Below are positions 8,173 to 17,371 of a DNA stretch of 64,000 nucleotides, in pieces. The DNA comes from Streptomyces capillispiralis (GTDB lineage Bacteria > Actinomycetota > Actinomycetes > Streptomycetales > Streptomycetaceae), in contig NZ_VIWV01000001.1 of assembly GCF_007829875.1 (NCBI RefSeq), forward strand, positions 5,178,501 through 5,242,500, read 5' to 3'. Under the pieces are notes generated by a model. It did not search any database. It saw only the letters and a program-made list of their open reading frames with translations, and was not told the DNA's origin. Positions within the stretch are counted from its first letter, which is position 1; each line of letters begins with the position of its first letter. The position numbers and the translations under genes were made by a program.

Positions 8173-9933
8173 ATGTCGCGCACACGCTCAGTCGCCGGCT
8201 CCACTGGACTCCACCGCCGTTCCCTCCTCGCCGCCACCGGAGCGGTCGCCCTGTCCGCCGGCGCCGGCTACGCCCTGCGGCCCGGCGACGCCGGCACCGC
8301 GGCCGCCGCCTCCGGTGCCGGCGCCGAGGAGGCCGTGCTCGCCTCCTCCCGGAAGGCACCGCCCGTCCCGCTCGCCCCGTACACGCGCGGCACCACCGTC
8401 GCCGGTGCGGCGGCCCCGCGCGGCGGCACGGGCTACCGGCGCCTCGCCGACGGTCCCGGCTGGGGCCGGGTGGTGCGCGGCGAACTGGCCGCCGCCCGCT
8501 CCGGCCGGGCCGGCCGCCGCACCGCGCTCGCCGCGTTCGTGCAGCTCACCGACCTGCACCTCATCGACACCCAGCACCCGCTGCGCCTGGAGTACCTGCG
8601 CTCGGCCGACGTGCACGCCTGGCGTCCGCAGGAAACCCTGACCGTGCAGGGCGCCGTCGCCCTCGTGGAGCGGGTCAACGCGCTGCGCGGCGCCCCCGTC
8701 ACCGGCTCCCCGCTGCACTTCGCGATGACCACCGGCGACAACACCGACAACAACGCCCGCTCCGAACTGGAGTGGTTCCTGACGGTGATGAGCGGCGGCC
8801 GCGTCACACCCAACACCGGGGACCCGCGCCACTACGAGGGCGTCCAGAACAGCGGCCTGCGCCAGTACTGGCACCCGGACGCCGCCGTCCGCGACGCCGA
8901 CAAGCGGCTCGGCTTCCCGCACCTCGACGGCTTCCTCGCGGCCGCCGTCCGCGAGGTGAACAGCCCCGGCCTCAACCTGCCCTGGTACTCCACCGTCGGC
9001 AACCACGACTCCATGCCGCTCGGCTGCTACGCCTCCCACGGCGACACGCGCCTGACCGAACTCGCGGTCGGCGGGCGGAAACTGATGGACGTCCCGGCGG
9101 CCGAGGCGCACAGGCTCCAGCAGGCCATCAAGAAGGCCAAGGACCCCCGGGGCGTGCGGTACGGCGACTTCCTGCGGACCCACGCCCGCGCCATGCGCTC
9201 CGTCACCCCGGACGAGCGGCGCGCCCCCTTCACCCCCGCCGAGTACCTGCGGGCCCACCTGGACCCGGCCCACCGCGGTGTCGGCCCGGTCGGCCACGGC
9301 TACTCCGCCGCCAACCTCGACGCGGGCACCCAGTACTACGCCTTCCGCATCGCCGACGACGTCATCGGCGTCAGCCTCGACACCACCGACCCGGGCGGCC
9401 ACTACAACGGCTCCCTCGGCACGGCCCAACTGCGCTGGCTGGAGCGGACCCTGCGGGACAACCGGGACTCCTGGGCCGTCGTCTTCAGCCATCACACCAG
9501 CACGTCGATGAACAACACGCACCGCGACCCGGCGCGGCCCGACGAACGCCGCCACACCGGTGCGGAGGTCGTCGACCTCCTCGGCCGGCACGGCAACGTG
9601 GTCGCCTGGGTCAACGGCCACATCCACCGCAACTCCGTCACCCCGCACACCGGATCCGGCGGCTCCTTCTGGGAGATATCCACCGCCTCCCACGTCGACT
9701 TCCCCCAACTCGCCCGGGTCATCGAGCTGGCGGACAACGGGGACGGCACCCTCTCGCTCTTCACCACCCTCATCGAGTCCGCCGCCCCGGCCCGCACGGA
9801 CTTCACCGACCTCTCCCAGACCGGCCTCGCCGCCCTGTACCGCGAACTGTCCCTCAACGCCCCGGGAGCCCGCACCGACCGGGCCGGCGCCCCGGAGGAC
9901 CGCAACACCGAACTGCTGCTCAGGAAGCGCTGA
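8173..9933 (+). CDS. Tat-exported metallophosphoesterase (TIGR03767-like)
   Basis: About 586 residues from ATG 8173, with GGGGAG upstream; longer reading frames have no ribosome site. A twin-arginine signal is seen at GLHRRSLLAATGAVALSAG. The calcineurin-like metal motifs occur in order: QLTDLHLID (DxH), TTGDNTDNN (GD), VGNHDS (GNHD), FSHHTSTS and VNGHIHRN (GHxH). These bind two metal ions and hydrolyse phosphoesters. Export folded through Tat fits a protein loaded with metal in the cytoplasm. The long inserted region between GNHD and the last histidines matches the actinobacterial TIGR03767 type. Substrate unknown. Confidence 0.9.
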   Translation: MSRTRSVAGSTGLHRRSLLAATGAVALSAGAGYALRPGDAGTAAAASGAGAEEAVLASSRKAPPVPLAPYTRGTTVAGAAAPRGGTGYRRLADGPGWGRVVRGELAAARSGRAGRRTALAAFVQLTDLHLIDTQHPLRLEYLRSADVHAWRPQETLTVQGAVALVERVNALRGAPVTGSPLHFAMTTGDNTDNNARSELEWFLTVMSGGRVTPNTGDPRHYEGVQNSGLRQYWHPDAAVRDADKRLGFPHLDGFLAAAVREVNSPGLNLPWYSTVGNHDSMPLGCYASHGDTRLTELAVGGRKLMDVPAAEAHRLQQAIKKAKDPRGVRYGDFLRTHARAMRSVTPDERRAPFTPAEYLRAHLDPAHRGVGPVGHGYSAANLDAGTQYYAFRIADDVIGVSLDTTDPGGHYNGSLGTAQLRWLERTLRDNRDSWAVVFSHHTSTSMNNTHRDPARPDERRHTGAEVVDLLGRHGNVVAWVNGHIHRNSVTPHTGSGGSFWEISTASHVDFPQLARVIELADNGDGTLSLFTTLIESAAPARTDFTDLSQTGLAALYRELSLNAPGARTDRAGAPEDRNTELLLRKR

Positions 9934-9955
9934 CGGCGGCCCGTCCCCGCGCACG

Positions 9956-9985
9956 GGAGGAGGGACCGCCGCACGGTCCTCCTCC
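9956..9985. terminator. Hairpin between convergent genes
   Basis: GGAGGAGGGACCG pairs with CGGTCCTCCTCC with one bulged G. It lies between the metallophosphoesterase (plus) and the gene at 10013 (minus). Confidence 0.6.
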
Positions 9986-10012
9986 CCTCCCGGTGCCGCG
10001 CCCGGCCCCCCA

Positions 10013-11062
10013 CTACCGCGGCAGGACCACGACGTACGCCGCCGGGTCACGGTCGGCCGCGGCCATCAGGGCGGTACGGACCACCGCCGCCGCCTGCTCC
10101 CTCGCGTCCCGCAGCCGGCGCGGGGCGATCCGGACGACCGTGACACCGAGCCGTTCCAGGTGCTCGCGCCTGCGGGCGTACTCCGACCACACGGCGTCGT
10201 CCTCGGGCCGCCGTCCCGGGCGGGGCGCGCGGGTGTCCAGCTCCAGCGCCACCGCCTGCTCCGGCCAGTACGCGTCCACCACACCCAGACGGGGGCCGCC
10301 CGGCAGCCGCAGGTCGACGTTCCAGCACGGCTCCGGCAGACCGTGCTCGCGCACCAGCCGGTACAGCCGCGACTCCGCCAGCGCCCGGCCCTCGGCCAGC
10401 AGCGAGTCCACCGCGTCCACCACGTGCGGCCGGTTCAGCAGCTTGGCACCCGTCAGCTCCCGCACCACCGCCGCCGGATCGCAGTGACCGCCCCGCACCG
10501 CCTCCGTCAGCAGCCGGCGCACCGTGCCCGCGTCCTGAAGACCCGCCACGGCGTCGGCCAGCGCGCGCGGGACCGGCGCCACCGGCACGCCCGCGACCTG
10601 CTCCGGCACGGGCAGGGCGGCGGCGCGGACGACGCGCGCGCAGCCCGCCGACCGCAGCCGGCGCAACCGGGGGACCAGGACGTCGAACACGTCGAGGGAG
10701 GGCAGCGCGGGGGCGGAGGAGAAGCCGTGCAGGGCCAGCGCGGCCAGCCCCGTGATCATCGCCTCCCCGGAGGGGGACGCGGACGGCTCGTCGGCACCGG
10801 GCTGCGCGGGGACGCCCGCGGTGCGTTCCCGCGCCGCGTACAGCAGCACCGCGTGCAGCCGCTCCTCGCTGGTCGGCGGGCCGGGGTGGAGCAGGACGAC
10901 GCCCGGCAGGAGCTGCTGCCAGGGGCCGCCGGGACGGCACTGTTCGCCGGCCTGCGCGGCCGGGACGCCGCGGGCGCGGAGCTGGGCGTGCGTGAGCACC
11001 CGGTGCGTGCCGTCGGAGAGCGGGTGCGGGGGGCGGGGAGAGAGCGGGGTGTTGTGGTTCAT
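10013..11062 (-). CDS. Conserved hypothetical, AbiEi-like wing plus endonuclease-like fold
   Basis: About 349 residues from ATG 11062 (MNHNTPLSPRPPHPLSDG). The amino part (DGTHRVLTHAQLRARGVPAA) looks like the small DNA-binding or AbiEi-type domain at the front of many actinobacterial DUF559-like proteins. The carboxyl 110 residues (LGVVDAYWPEQAVALELDT ... REHLERLGVTVVRIAPRRL) resemble the Vsr/DUF559 restriction-endonuclease-like fold, with Asp and Glu in plausible positions. These are widespread in Streptomyces and have no settled function. A partner toxin gene is not adjacent, so a toxin-antitoxin role is not supported. The ribosome site is weak. Confidence 0.65.
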   Translation of the reverse strand: MNHNTPLSPRPPHPLSDGTHRVLTHAQLRARGVPAAQAGEQCRPGGPWQQLLPGVVLLHPGPPTSEERLHAVLLYAARERTAGVPAQPGADEPSASPSGEAMITGLAALALHGFSSAPALPSLDVFDVLVPRLRRLRSAGCARVVRAAALPVPEQVAGVPVAPVPRALADAVAGLQDAGTVRRLLTEAVRGGHCDPAAVVRELTGAKLLNRPHVVDAVDSLLAEGRALAESRLYRLVREHGLPEPCWNVDLRLPGGPRLGVVDAYWPEQAVALELDTRAPRPGRRPEDDAVWSEYARRREHLERLGVTVVRIAPRRLRDAREQAAAVVRTALMAAADRDPAAYVVVLPR

Positions 11063-11226
11063 GCCCGGCAATTTCCCGTCTCCGGCCCGCCCCCGAACCC
11101 CTGTTACAGGGCCGTCGACAAACAAGGACAAGCCCGTACTCGAGGACAGCCGTTCGGATACCGGAAACCCCTGGTCCGTTCGGATGAAGGCCAGGGGTTA
11201 CGGCGCGCAGTGCCCGCGTTCGGTAA

Positions 11227-11260
11227 CGGCTCCCCCGTACGTCCCGTCACGGGGGAGCCG
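11227..11260 (-). terminator. Hairpin after pepN
   Basis: CGGCTCCCCCGT pairs perfectly over 12 bp with ACGGGGGAGCCG across a 10-base loop, about 20 bases past the pepN stop. A second stem (AACCCCTGG / CCAGGGGTT, 11166-11199) lies further downstream. Confidence 0.8.
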
Positions 11261-11278
11261 ACGGGCTCGGGGCACGGT

Positions 11279-13855
11279 TCAGCCGGCCGCCGCGTCGCAG
11301 CGCTGGCCGCGCAGCGCCCGGGCCAGGTCGTCACGGGCCTCCAGGACCAGCCGGCGCAGCGCCGGGGCCGCGGCCGCGTGGTCCGCGAGCCAGGCGTCCG
11401 TCGCGTCCAGCGTCGCCTGCGAGTCCTGGAACGCGGGGAACAGCCCGCGCACCACGTCCATGCCGATCTGGATGGACCGCTCGGTCCACACCCGGTCGAT
11501 CGCCGCGAAGTACTTCTCCGTGTACGGCGCCAGCAGCTCCCGCTGGGACGACTGCGCGAAGCCCGCGATCGTCGCCTCCACCAGCGCGTTGGACAGCGCG
11601 TCCGACTCCACGACCTGCGCCCAGCACTGCGCCTTCACCGCCGCCGACGGGCGGGAGGCCAGACAGCGCACGTGGTGCCGCTTGCCGGACGCGGTGTCGT
11701 CCCGGGCCAGCTCCTCGTCCAGCCTCTTCTCGTCCGCCACCCCGTGCGCGGCCAGCGGGCTCAGGAACGCCCAGCGCAGCTCCTGGTCCACCTCCAGCCC
11801 CGGCAGCGTCACCGTGCCGTCCAGCAGCGCGGTCAGCAGCTCGAAGTCGGCCGGCAGGCCGGCCGTGCGGGCGAAGAAGCGCGCCCAGGCCAGCTGGTGC
11901 TCGCTGCCCGCCTCGGCGCCGTACAGCTGGAGCGCGGCGCCCTCGGTGAGCCGGCGGCCGGTCTCCTCACGCCGCTCGGGCGCGGTGTAGTGCACCGCGG
12001 CCGACTCCGCCCACGCGTGCAGCATCTGCAGCACGCCGATGTCGGACTCCCGGCCGGCGAACTTCAGCACCAGGCCGATGAACTCCCGCGCCGGCAGCAG
12101 CGCGTCCCGGGTCATGTTCCACAGCGCCGACCAGCACAGGGCGCGCGCCAGCGGGTCGGTGATGTCGCCCAGCCCGTTCCTCAGCGCCGCCAGCGAGGTC
12201 TCGTCGAAGCGGGTCTTGCAGTAGGTGAGGTCGTCGTCGTTGACCAGCACCAGCTCCGGCGCGTCCGCGCCCGCCAGCTCCGCCACGACCGTCCGCGCCC
12301 CGTCGACGTCCGTCTCCGCCTGCGCGTACCGCTCCAGGGTGAGGTCGCCGGTGCGCCGGTACAGGCCCACCGCGACTCGGTGCGGGCGCAGTTCGGGGTG
12401 CGACTCGGCGGCGTCCTGCACGACCGCCAGCTCGTCGATCCTGCCCTCGGCGTCCAGCAGCACCTGCGGAGTGAGGGAGTTGACGCCGGCCGTCTGCAAC
12501 CACGCCCGGGACCAGGCGGCCATGTCCCGGCCGCTGGTCTCCTCCAGTACCGACAGCAGGTCGCCCAGTCGCGTGTTGCCGTACGCGTGCCGCTTGAAGT
12601 AGCGGCGGGCGCCCTCCAGGAACGCGTCCTGGCCGGCGTACGCCACCAGCTGCTTGAGCACCGAGGCGCCCTTGGCGTAGGTGATGCCGTCGAAGTTGAG
12701 CTTGGCGTCCTGGAGGTCGCGGATGTCGGCGGTGATCGGGTGGGTGGACGGCAGCTGGTCCGCGCGGTAGGCCCACGCCTTGCGGCGGTTGGCGAAGGTG
12801 ATCCAGCCGTCGGTGAAGCGGGTCGCGCCGACCAGCGAGAACGCGCCCATGAAGTCCGCGAAGGACTCCTTCAGCCACAGGTCGTCCCACCACTCCATGG
12901 TGACCAGGTCGCCGAACCACATGTGCGCCATCTCGTGCAGGATGACGTTGGCCCGGCCCTCGTAGGACGCGCGCGTGACCTTGCCGCGGAAGATGAACTC
13001 CTCCCGGAAGGTGACCATCCCCGGGTTCTCCATCGCGCCGAGGTTGTACTCGGGCACGAAGGCCTGGTCGTACTTGCCGAACGGGTACGGGTAGTCGAAG
13101 TGGTCGTGGAAGAAGTCCAGGCCCTGCTTGGTCACCAGGAAGACGTCGTCGGCGTCGAAGTGCGGGGCGAGGCCCTTGCGGCACATCGCGCCGAGCGGGA
13201 TCTCCAGCCGGGTGCCGTCCTCGAAGGTCCGCTCGTAGGAGTCGGTCACGTAGTGGTACGGGCCCGCGACCACACAGGTGATGTACGTCGAGATCGGCTT
13301 GGTCTCCGCGAACCGCCACACGCCGTCGGCGAGTTCACCGGCCCCGTTGCTCCACACCGTCCAGCCCTCGGGCGCGCGCACCTCGAAGCGGTAGGGCGCC
13401 TTGAGGTCGGGCTGCTCGAAGTTCGCGAAGACCCGCCGGGCGTCGGCCGGCTCGTACTGCGTGTAGAGGTAGACCTCGCCGTCCTCGGGGTCGACGAAGC
13501 GGTGCATGCCCTCGCCGGTGCGGGAGTAGGCGCACTGCGCGTCGACGACCAGCTCGTTGTCGGCGGCCAGGTCCTCCAGCAGGATCCGCGAGCCGTCGAA
13601 GACCTGGCCGGGGTCGAGGTCCCGCCCGTTGAGCGCCACACTGGTCACGCCCGGCGCGATCAGGTCCGCGAAACTGCTCGCCCCCGGCTCGGCGCAGCGG
13701 AACCGTACGGTGGTGACGGAACGGAAGGTGCGCGGCCCCCCGCCGTCGTGCTCGCCGACCGCCGAACGCAGGTCGAGGGACACCTCGTACCCGTCGACGG
13801 ACAGCAGGGCTGCCCGCTCCCGGGCCTCGTCGCGGGTCAGATTCTCACCGGGCAC
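11279..13855 (-). CDS. pepN: Aminopeptidase N, M1 zinc metallopeptidase
   Basis: About 858 residues. It removes amino-terminal residues from peptides in the cytoplasm. The zinc site is clear: HEMAHMWFGDLVTMEWWDDL at about 307 (HExxH plus the downstream Glu in WLKES). The exopeptidase GAMEN loop is seen as GAMENPGMVTF. The order is an amino beta-saddle domain, the catalytic domain and a C-terminal ERAP1-like helical region, the usual actinobacterial layout and length. Two GTG codons compete; 13855 is preferred over 13864 because GGAGTG then stands about eight bases before it. It is divergent from the DsbA-like gene and ends in a strong hairpin. Confidence 0.95.
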   Translation of the reverse strand: MPGENLTRDEARERAALLSVDGYEVSLDLRSAVGEHDGGGPRTFRSVTTVRFRCAEPGASSFADLIAPGVTSVALNGRDLDPGQVFDGSRILLEDLAADNELVVDAQCAYSRTGEGMHRFVDPEDGEVYLYTQYEPADARRVFANFEQPDLKAPYRFEVRAPEGWTVWSNGAGELADGVWRFAETKPISTYITCVVAGPYHYVTDSYERTFEDGTRLEIPLGAMCRKGLAPHFDADDVFLVTKQGLDFFHDHFDYPYPFGKYDQAFVPEYNLGAMENPGMVTFREEFIFRGKVTRASYEGRANVILHEMAHMWFGDLVTMEWWDDLWLKESFADFMGAFSLVGATRFTDGWITFANRRKAWAYRADQLPSTHPITADIRDLQDAKLNFDGITYAKGASVLKQLVAYAGQDAFLEGARRYFKRHAYGNTRLGDLLSVLEETSGRDMAAWSRAWLQTAGVNSLTPQVLLDAEGRIDELAVVQDAAESHPELRPHRVAVGLYRRTGDLTLERYAQAETDVDGARTVVAELAGADAPELVLVNDDDLTYCKTRFDETSLAALRNGLGDITDPLARALCWSALWNMTRDALLPAREFIGLVLKFAGRESDIGVLQMLHAWAESAAVHYTAPERREETGRRLTEGAALQLYGAEAGSEHQLAWARFFARTAGLPADFELLTALLDGTVTLPGLEVDQELRWAFLSPLAAHGVADEKRLDEELARDDTASGKRHHVRCLASRPSAAVKAQCWAQVVESDALSNALVEATIAGFAQSSQRELLAPYTEKYFAAIDRVWTERSIQIGMDVVRGLFPAFQDSQATLDATDAWLADHAAAAPALRRLVLEARDDLARALRGQRCDAAAG

Positions 13856-13993
13856 GGGCGGCACTCCTCAGGCGTCGTCGACAGGGATGAACAGGACCGA
13901 TCCTGCCATGTGCCCCTGACGGCGGGCAGCCGGGAATGGCCGGGAGCGCACGCCGCGTTGTCACGGGGAAACACCGTCTTCACGAGGAGCGAC

Positions 13994-14641
13994 ATGTCGG
14001 ACACGTCCCCCGCCACGCCCGTCGACTTCTGGTTCGACCCGCTCTGTCCCTGGGCCTGGATGACCTCCCGCTGGATGCTGGAGGTGGAGAAGGTGCGGGA
14101 CGTCAAGGTCCGCTGGCATCTGATGAGCCTCGCCGTCCTCAACGAGGACAAGCTCGACGAGCTCCCCGCGGAGTACCGCGAGATGCTCGAGGTCCAGGCG
14201 TGGGGTCCGGTCCGGGTGGTCATCGCGGCGCAGCAGGAGCACGGCGCCGAGGTGCTCGGCGACCTCTACACCGCGCTCGGCACCCGCATCCACAACCAGG
14301 GCCGGGGTCCGGGCAAGGAGACGGTCGCCGCCGCGCTGAAGGACGTCGGCCTGCCCGAGTCCCTCATGGAGCACTGGGACTCCACTCCGTACGAGGCCGA
14401 GCTGCGCGCCTCCCACAAGGAGGGCATCGACAAGGTCGGCCAGGACGTCGGCACCCCGGTCATCGCGGTCCCCGGCTCCGACGGCGAGCAGCTCGCCTTC
14501 TTCGGCCCGGTCGTCACCCCGGCCCCCAAGGGCGAGGAGGCCGCCCGCCTGTGGGACGGCACCCTCGCCGTGGCCTCCGTCCCCGGCTTCTACGAGATCA
14601 AGCGCACCCGGACGAAGGGGCCGGACTTCGGCAACCTGTGA
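13994..14641 (+). CDS. DsbA-fold mycothiol-dependent nitroreductase (Rv2466c-like)
   Basis: A 215-residue thioredoxin-fold protein with a large helical insertion, of the DsbA/FrnE type. It opens PVDFWFDPLCPWAWMTSRW, so the active site is Cys18-Pro-Trp-Ala21. It carries the cis-Pro loop (VGTPVIAVPG) near residue 150 and ends in GFYEIKRTRTKGPDFGNL. Family knowledge: the mycobacterial relative takes electrons from mycothiol and reduces nitro compounds and protein disulfides in the cytoplasm. The second cysteine of a CxxC motif is replaced by Ala here, implying a monothiol mechanism with mycothiol. A GAGGAGC site sits before the ATG. No signal peptide. Confidence 0.9.
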   Translation: MSDTSPATPVDFWFDPLCPWAWMTSRWMLEVEKVRDVKVRWHLMSLAVLNEDKLDELPAEYREMLEVQAWGPVRVVIAAQQEHGAEVLGDLYTALGTRIHNQGRGPGKETVAAALKDVGLPESLMEHWDSTPYEAELRASHKEGIDKVGQDVGTPVIAVPGSDGEQLAFFGPVVTPAPKGEEAARLWDGTLAVASVPGFYEIKRTRTKGPDFGNL

Positions 14642-14644
14642 GGG

Positions 14645-14887
14645 TCAGTCCAGCACGGGTACCTTGATCGGCTCGGCGAACGGCTTCTTGTTGAAGCCCG
14701 TGCGCAGGTTGCGGCACTGCTTGCCGGTGTCGGTGTCGAGCACGTTCACGCAGATCCAGAACTCGCCGACGCCGGACCGGCCCAGCCGTTCCTTGAGCCA
14801 GTCCTCCTCCTTCTTGTCCAGCCGGCGGTGCTGCTGGTCGGAGCCGCAGGTCCAGCAGTAGTCCTTCATCGTCCTCTGTGTCGCCAT
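14645..14887 (-). CDS. Small cysteine-rich hypothetical protein
   Basis: An 80-residue protein, MATQRTMKDYCWTCGSDQQH at the front. Four cysteines (11, 14, 46, 58) could form a zinc ribbon. It is basic, with an ICVNVLDTDTGKQCRNLR stretch between the cysteine pairs. It has no signal or membrane segment. Its stop lies only three bases from the stop of the convergent DsbA-like gene. Codon use is typical for the genome, so it is likely real, but no function is recognised. Confidence 0.72.
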   Translation of the reverse strand: MATQRTMKDYCWTCGSDQQHRRLDKKEEDWLKERLGRSGVGEFWICVNVLDTDTGKQCRNLRTGFNKKPFAEPIKVPVLD

Positions 14888-14921
14888 TGCGCCACCATGG
14901 ACCGGATTGCCGCATACCGGA

Positions 14922-14952
14922 AGCCCCCGCGGGCCGGGTTCCCGCGGGGGCT
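14922..14952. terminator. Strong hairpin downstream of the permease
   Basis: AGCCCCCGCGGG pairs perfectly with CCCGCGGGGGCT (12 bp) across a 7-base loop. It lies about 70 bases after the permease stop on the minus strand and just upstream of the small gene at 14887, so it insulates the two minus-strand genes. Confidence 0.8.
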
Positions 14953-15024
14953 CCGTCGTTTTCCGCCTGCCGGGTGAACGGTGCGGAGACGATCACGGGG
15001 CAGGGCTCCTGCCGGGGAGGGCGG

Positions 15025-16404
15025 TCAGCTCCGGGCGCGCGCCCGCTGCCAGGCGTAGCCCACCGCCGCGAGCGCCAGCGTCATCCCGCCCGTCGAGTAC
15101 AGCTGCACGCGCGTGCCCGGCTCCCGGGCCATCAGGACGAAGACCGCCGCCATGCCGGCCAGCGCCACCCACGTCAGCCACGGGAACGCCCACATCCGCA
15201 CCACCAGCCGCTCCGGTGCCTCCCGCTCCAGCCGGCGGCGCAGCCGCAGCTGGGAGACGGCGATGAAGATCCAGACGACCAGGATCACCGCGCCGATCAT
15301 GTTCAGCAGCCAGGCGAACACGTCGTCGGGGCGCCAGTAGCTCAGCAGCACGCAGAGGAAGCCGAAGACCGAGGAGGCCAGGACGGCGATCCGCGGCACC
15401 CCGCCCGAGACCCGGCCGAGCGCCTTCGGGCCCTGCCCGCGCCGCACCAGGGAGTACCCGATGCGCGAGGCGCCGTAGATGTTGGCGTTCATCGCGGACA
15501 GCAGGGCGACCAGGATGACGATGTTCATCAGCTGGTCGGCGCCCGGGATGTCGAGGCGGTCGAGGGCGGCGACGTACGGGCCGTCCTCGACGACCGCCGG
15601 GGAGTCCCAGGGGACCAGCGTGACGATGACCGCCATCGAGCCGATGTAGAACAGCGCGATCCGCCACATCGCCGTACGGACCGCGCTCGCCACGCCCTTG
15701 ACCGGGTCCTCCGACTCGGCCGCCGCGATCGTCACCGTCTCCAGACCGCCGTACGCGAAGACGGAGGCGAGCAGTCCGATCACCAGGCCCTCGCCGCCGT
15801 GGGGCATGAAGTCGGTGAGGTGGGAGGTGCCGGGGGAGTCCGTGCCGGGCAGCACCCCCGCGACGGCCAGCACGCCGAGCGCCAGGAACAGCGTGATCGC
15901 GCCGACCTTCAGGGCCGCGAACCAGAACTCGAACTCGCCGAAGTTCTTCACCGCCGCGAGGTTGGTCCCGCAGAACACGACCATGAACAGCGCCACCCAC
16001 GCCCACTCGGGCGTGCCCGGCAGCCAGCCGGTGACGATCTTCGCGGCGCCGATGCCCTCCAGGCCGACCGCCGTGCACAGCAGCACCCAGAACGACCAGC
16101 CCGCGGTGAAGCCGGCCCAGGGCCCGATCGCCCGCTCCGCGTGGGCGGAGAAGGAGCCCGACGAGGGGTACGCGGCGGACATCTCGCCCAGCATCCGCAT
16201 CACCAGCATCACCAGGAGGCCGGAGAGGGTGTAGGCGAGGACGATCGAGGGTCCGGCGGCGGCGATCCCCGCGCCGGAGCCGACGAACAGCCCGGCGCCG
16301 ATCACCCCGCCGAGGGCGATCATCGACAGATGGCGTTGCTTCAGACCGTGCGAGAGGGAGACGTCGTCCGCCGTCGGGCGCGTCTCGACAGGTGTGCTGG
16401 GCAT
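15025..16404 (-). CDS. APC-family amino-acid permease
   Basis: A 459-residue transporter with about 12 membrane helices. The amino-terminal signature is HLSMIALGGVIGAGLFVGSG, the unwound helix-1 motif of the APC/AAT group, followed by RMLGEMSAAYPSSGSFSAHA. This puts it with the GabP/AnsP/CycA-type proton-coupled amino-acid importers. The substrate cannot be told from sequence. It is closely similar to the second permease at 17440-18915, on the same strand, with bioY between them in the opposite direction. Confidence 0.92.
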   Translation of the reverse strand: MPSTPVETRPTADDVSLSHGLKQRHLSMIALGGVIGAGLFVGSGAGIAAAGPSIVLAYTLSGLLVMLVMRMLGEMSAAYPSSGSFSAHAERAIGPWAGFTAGWSFWVLLCTAVGLEGIGAAKIVTGWLPGTPEWAWVALFMVVFCGTNLAAVKNFGEFEFWFAALKVGAITLFLALGVLAVAGVLPGTDSPGTSHLTDFMPHGGEGLVIGLLASVFAYGGLETVTIAAAESEDPVKGVASAVRTAMWRIALFYIGSMAVIVTLVPWDSPAVVEDGPYVAALDRLDIPGADQLMNIVILVALLSAMNANIYGASRIGYSLVRRGQGPKALGRVSGGVPRIAVLASSVFGFLCVLLSYWRPDDVFAWLLNMIGAVILVVWIFIAVSQLRLRRRLEREAPERLVVRMWAFPWLTWVALAGMAAVFVLMAREPGTRVQLYSTGGMTLALAAVGYAWQRARARS

Positions 16405-16771
16405 GGGCGCGGCTCGTCCAATGCGGGAGATGACAAAACGTCACCCAGTCTGGGCGGCACCCGGCGGTTCACGGGGAGGATGCCCAGCATATGGACGGCG
16501 GTCATGCGGAGGGTGATATTCCGGTTACCCGGTGGCGCCACCGCCCGTCCGTTTGGCGGTTCCCTACAGCCGCCCTTCCACGCCCGTCTGTCGGTGAAAC
16601 CACCTCACCTCAGTGACCGGCATCACCTCGTGCCGCTTGCCACCCCCGTCCTTTGTCCGGAGCCCACCAAGTCCGCGTTCGCCCCTTTGTCGGGCGTTGA
16701 TGGTGATCGGCCCGCGGGCGCCGTTGTAGCGTCACCGTGTCCCCAACCGCCCTCACCCCGCGGAGACCTCC
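16405..16771. promoter_or_regulatory. Divergent control region, permease / bioY, with dyads
   Basis: About 367 bases without a gene. It holds a TGAC-N5-GTCA dyad (16431-16443) touching a CCCAG-T-CTGGG dyad (16444-16454) near the permease start, and a perfect 14-bp palindrome CGGTGGCGCCACCG at 16530-16543. A TTGATG ... TGTAGC pair near 16697-16729 could be the bioY promoter. No TGAAC-type biotin-repressor box was found. The assignment of the dyads as operators is inference. Confidence 0.45.
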
Positions 16772-17356
16772 ATGAGCACCGCTGCCGTCACGTCCGCCCG
16801 ATCCGGACAGGTCCTCGCGGACCTCATCCCGGCCTCCCGTGTCCGGGACGCCGCGCTCGTGCTCGGCGGTGCCGCGCTCACCGGCCTCGCCGCCCAGATC
16901 GCGGTGCCCGTCCCCGGCTCGCCGGTGCCGGTGACCGGCCAGACCTTCGCCGCGCTGCTCGTCGGCACCGCCCTCGGCGCCCGCCGCGGGTTCGCCTCGC
17001 TGGCGGTGTACGCACTGGTCGGCATGGCCGGGGTGCCGTGGTTCGCGGAGGGCGGGTCCGGCATGGCGATGCCGTCCTTCGGCTACATCCTCGGCATGCT
17101 GCTGGCGTCCGTCGTCGTGGGCGCCCTGGCCCGGCGCGGCGCCGACCGCTCCGCCTGGCGCACCGCGGGCACCATGGTGCTCGGCTCGGCGATCATCTAC
17201 GCCGTCGGCGTCCCCTACCTGGCCCTCGCCACCGGGATGTCCGCCTCCGCCGCGATCGCGGCCGGCCTCACCCCGTTCCTCATCGGCGACGCCCTGAAGG
17301 CCGCCCTGGCGATGGGCGTGCTGCCCACCGCCTGGAAGCTCGCCGACAAGCGCTGA
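16772..17356 (+). CDS. bioY: Biotin transporter BioY
   Basis: A 194-residue membrane protein, the substrate-binding S component of a biotin ECF transporter. Six hydrophobic helices are visible. The family motifs are QIAVPVPGSPVPVTGQTFAA after helix 1, GARRGFASLAVYALVGMAGVP, and FAEGGSGMAMPSFGYILGM. No bioM/bioN ATPase or T-component genes are adjacent, so it either works alone or with a shared energising module encoded elsewhere, as is known for many BioY proteins. A GGAGACC site stands before the ATG. A very long hairpin follows. Confidence 0.95.
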   Translation: MSTAAVTSARSGQVLADLIPASRVRDAALVLGGAALTGLAAQIAVPVPGSPVPVTGQTFAALLVGTALGARRGFASLAVYALVGMAGVPWFAEGGSGMAMPSFGYILGMLLASVVVGALARRGADRSAWRTAGTMVLGSAIIYAVGVPYLALATGMSASAAIAAGLTPFLIGDALKAALAMGVLPTAWKLADKR

Positions 17357-17371
17357 CGGGCGCCGGCACCT

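Noticed and set aside
10013..11062. AbiE-type toxin-antitoxin system
   Set aside because: The protein has only an AbiEi-like front domain and no neighbouring nucleotidyltransferase toxin.
9560..13990. Long plus-strand frame fused ahead of the DsbA-like gene
   Set aside because: Only the part after 13994 has real motifs and a ribosome site; the rest is antisense to pepN and the hypothetical gene.
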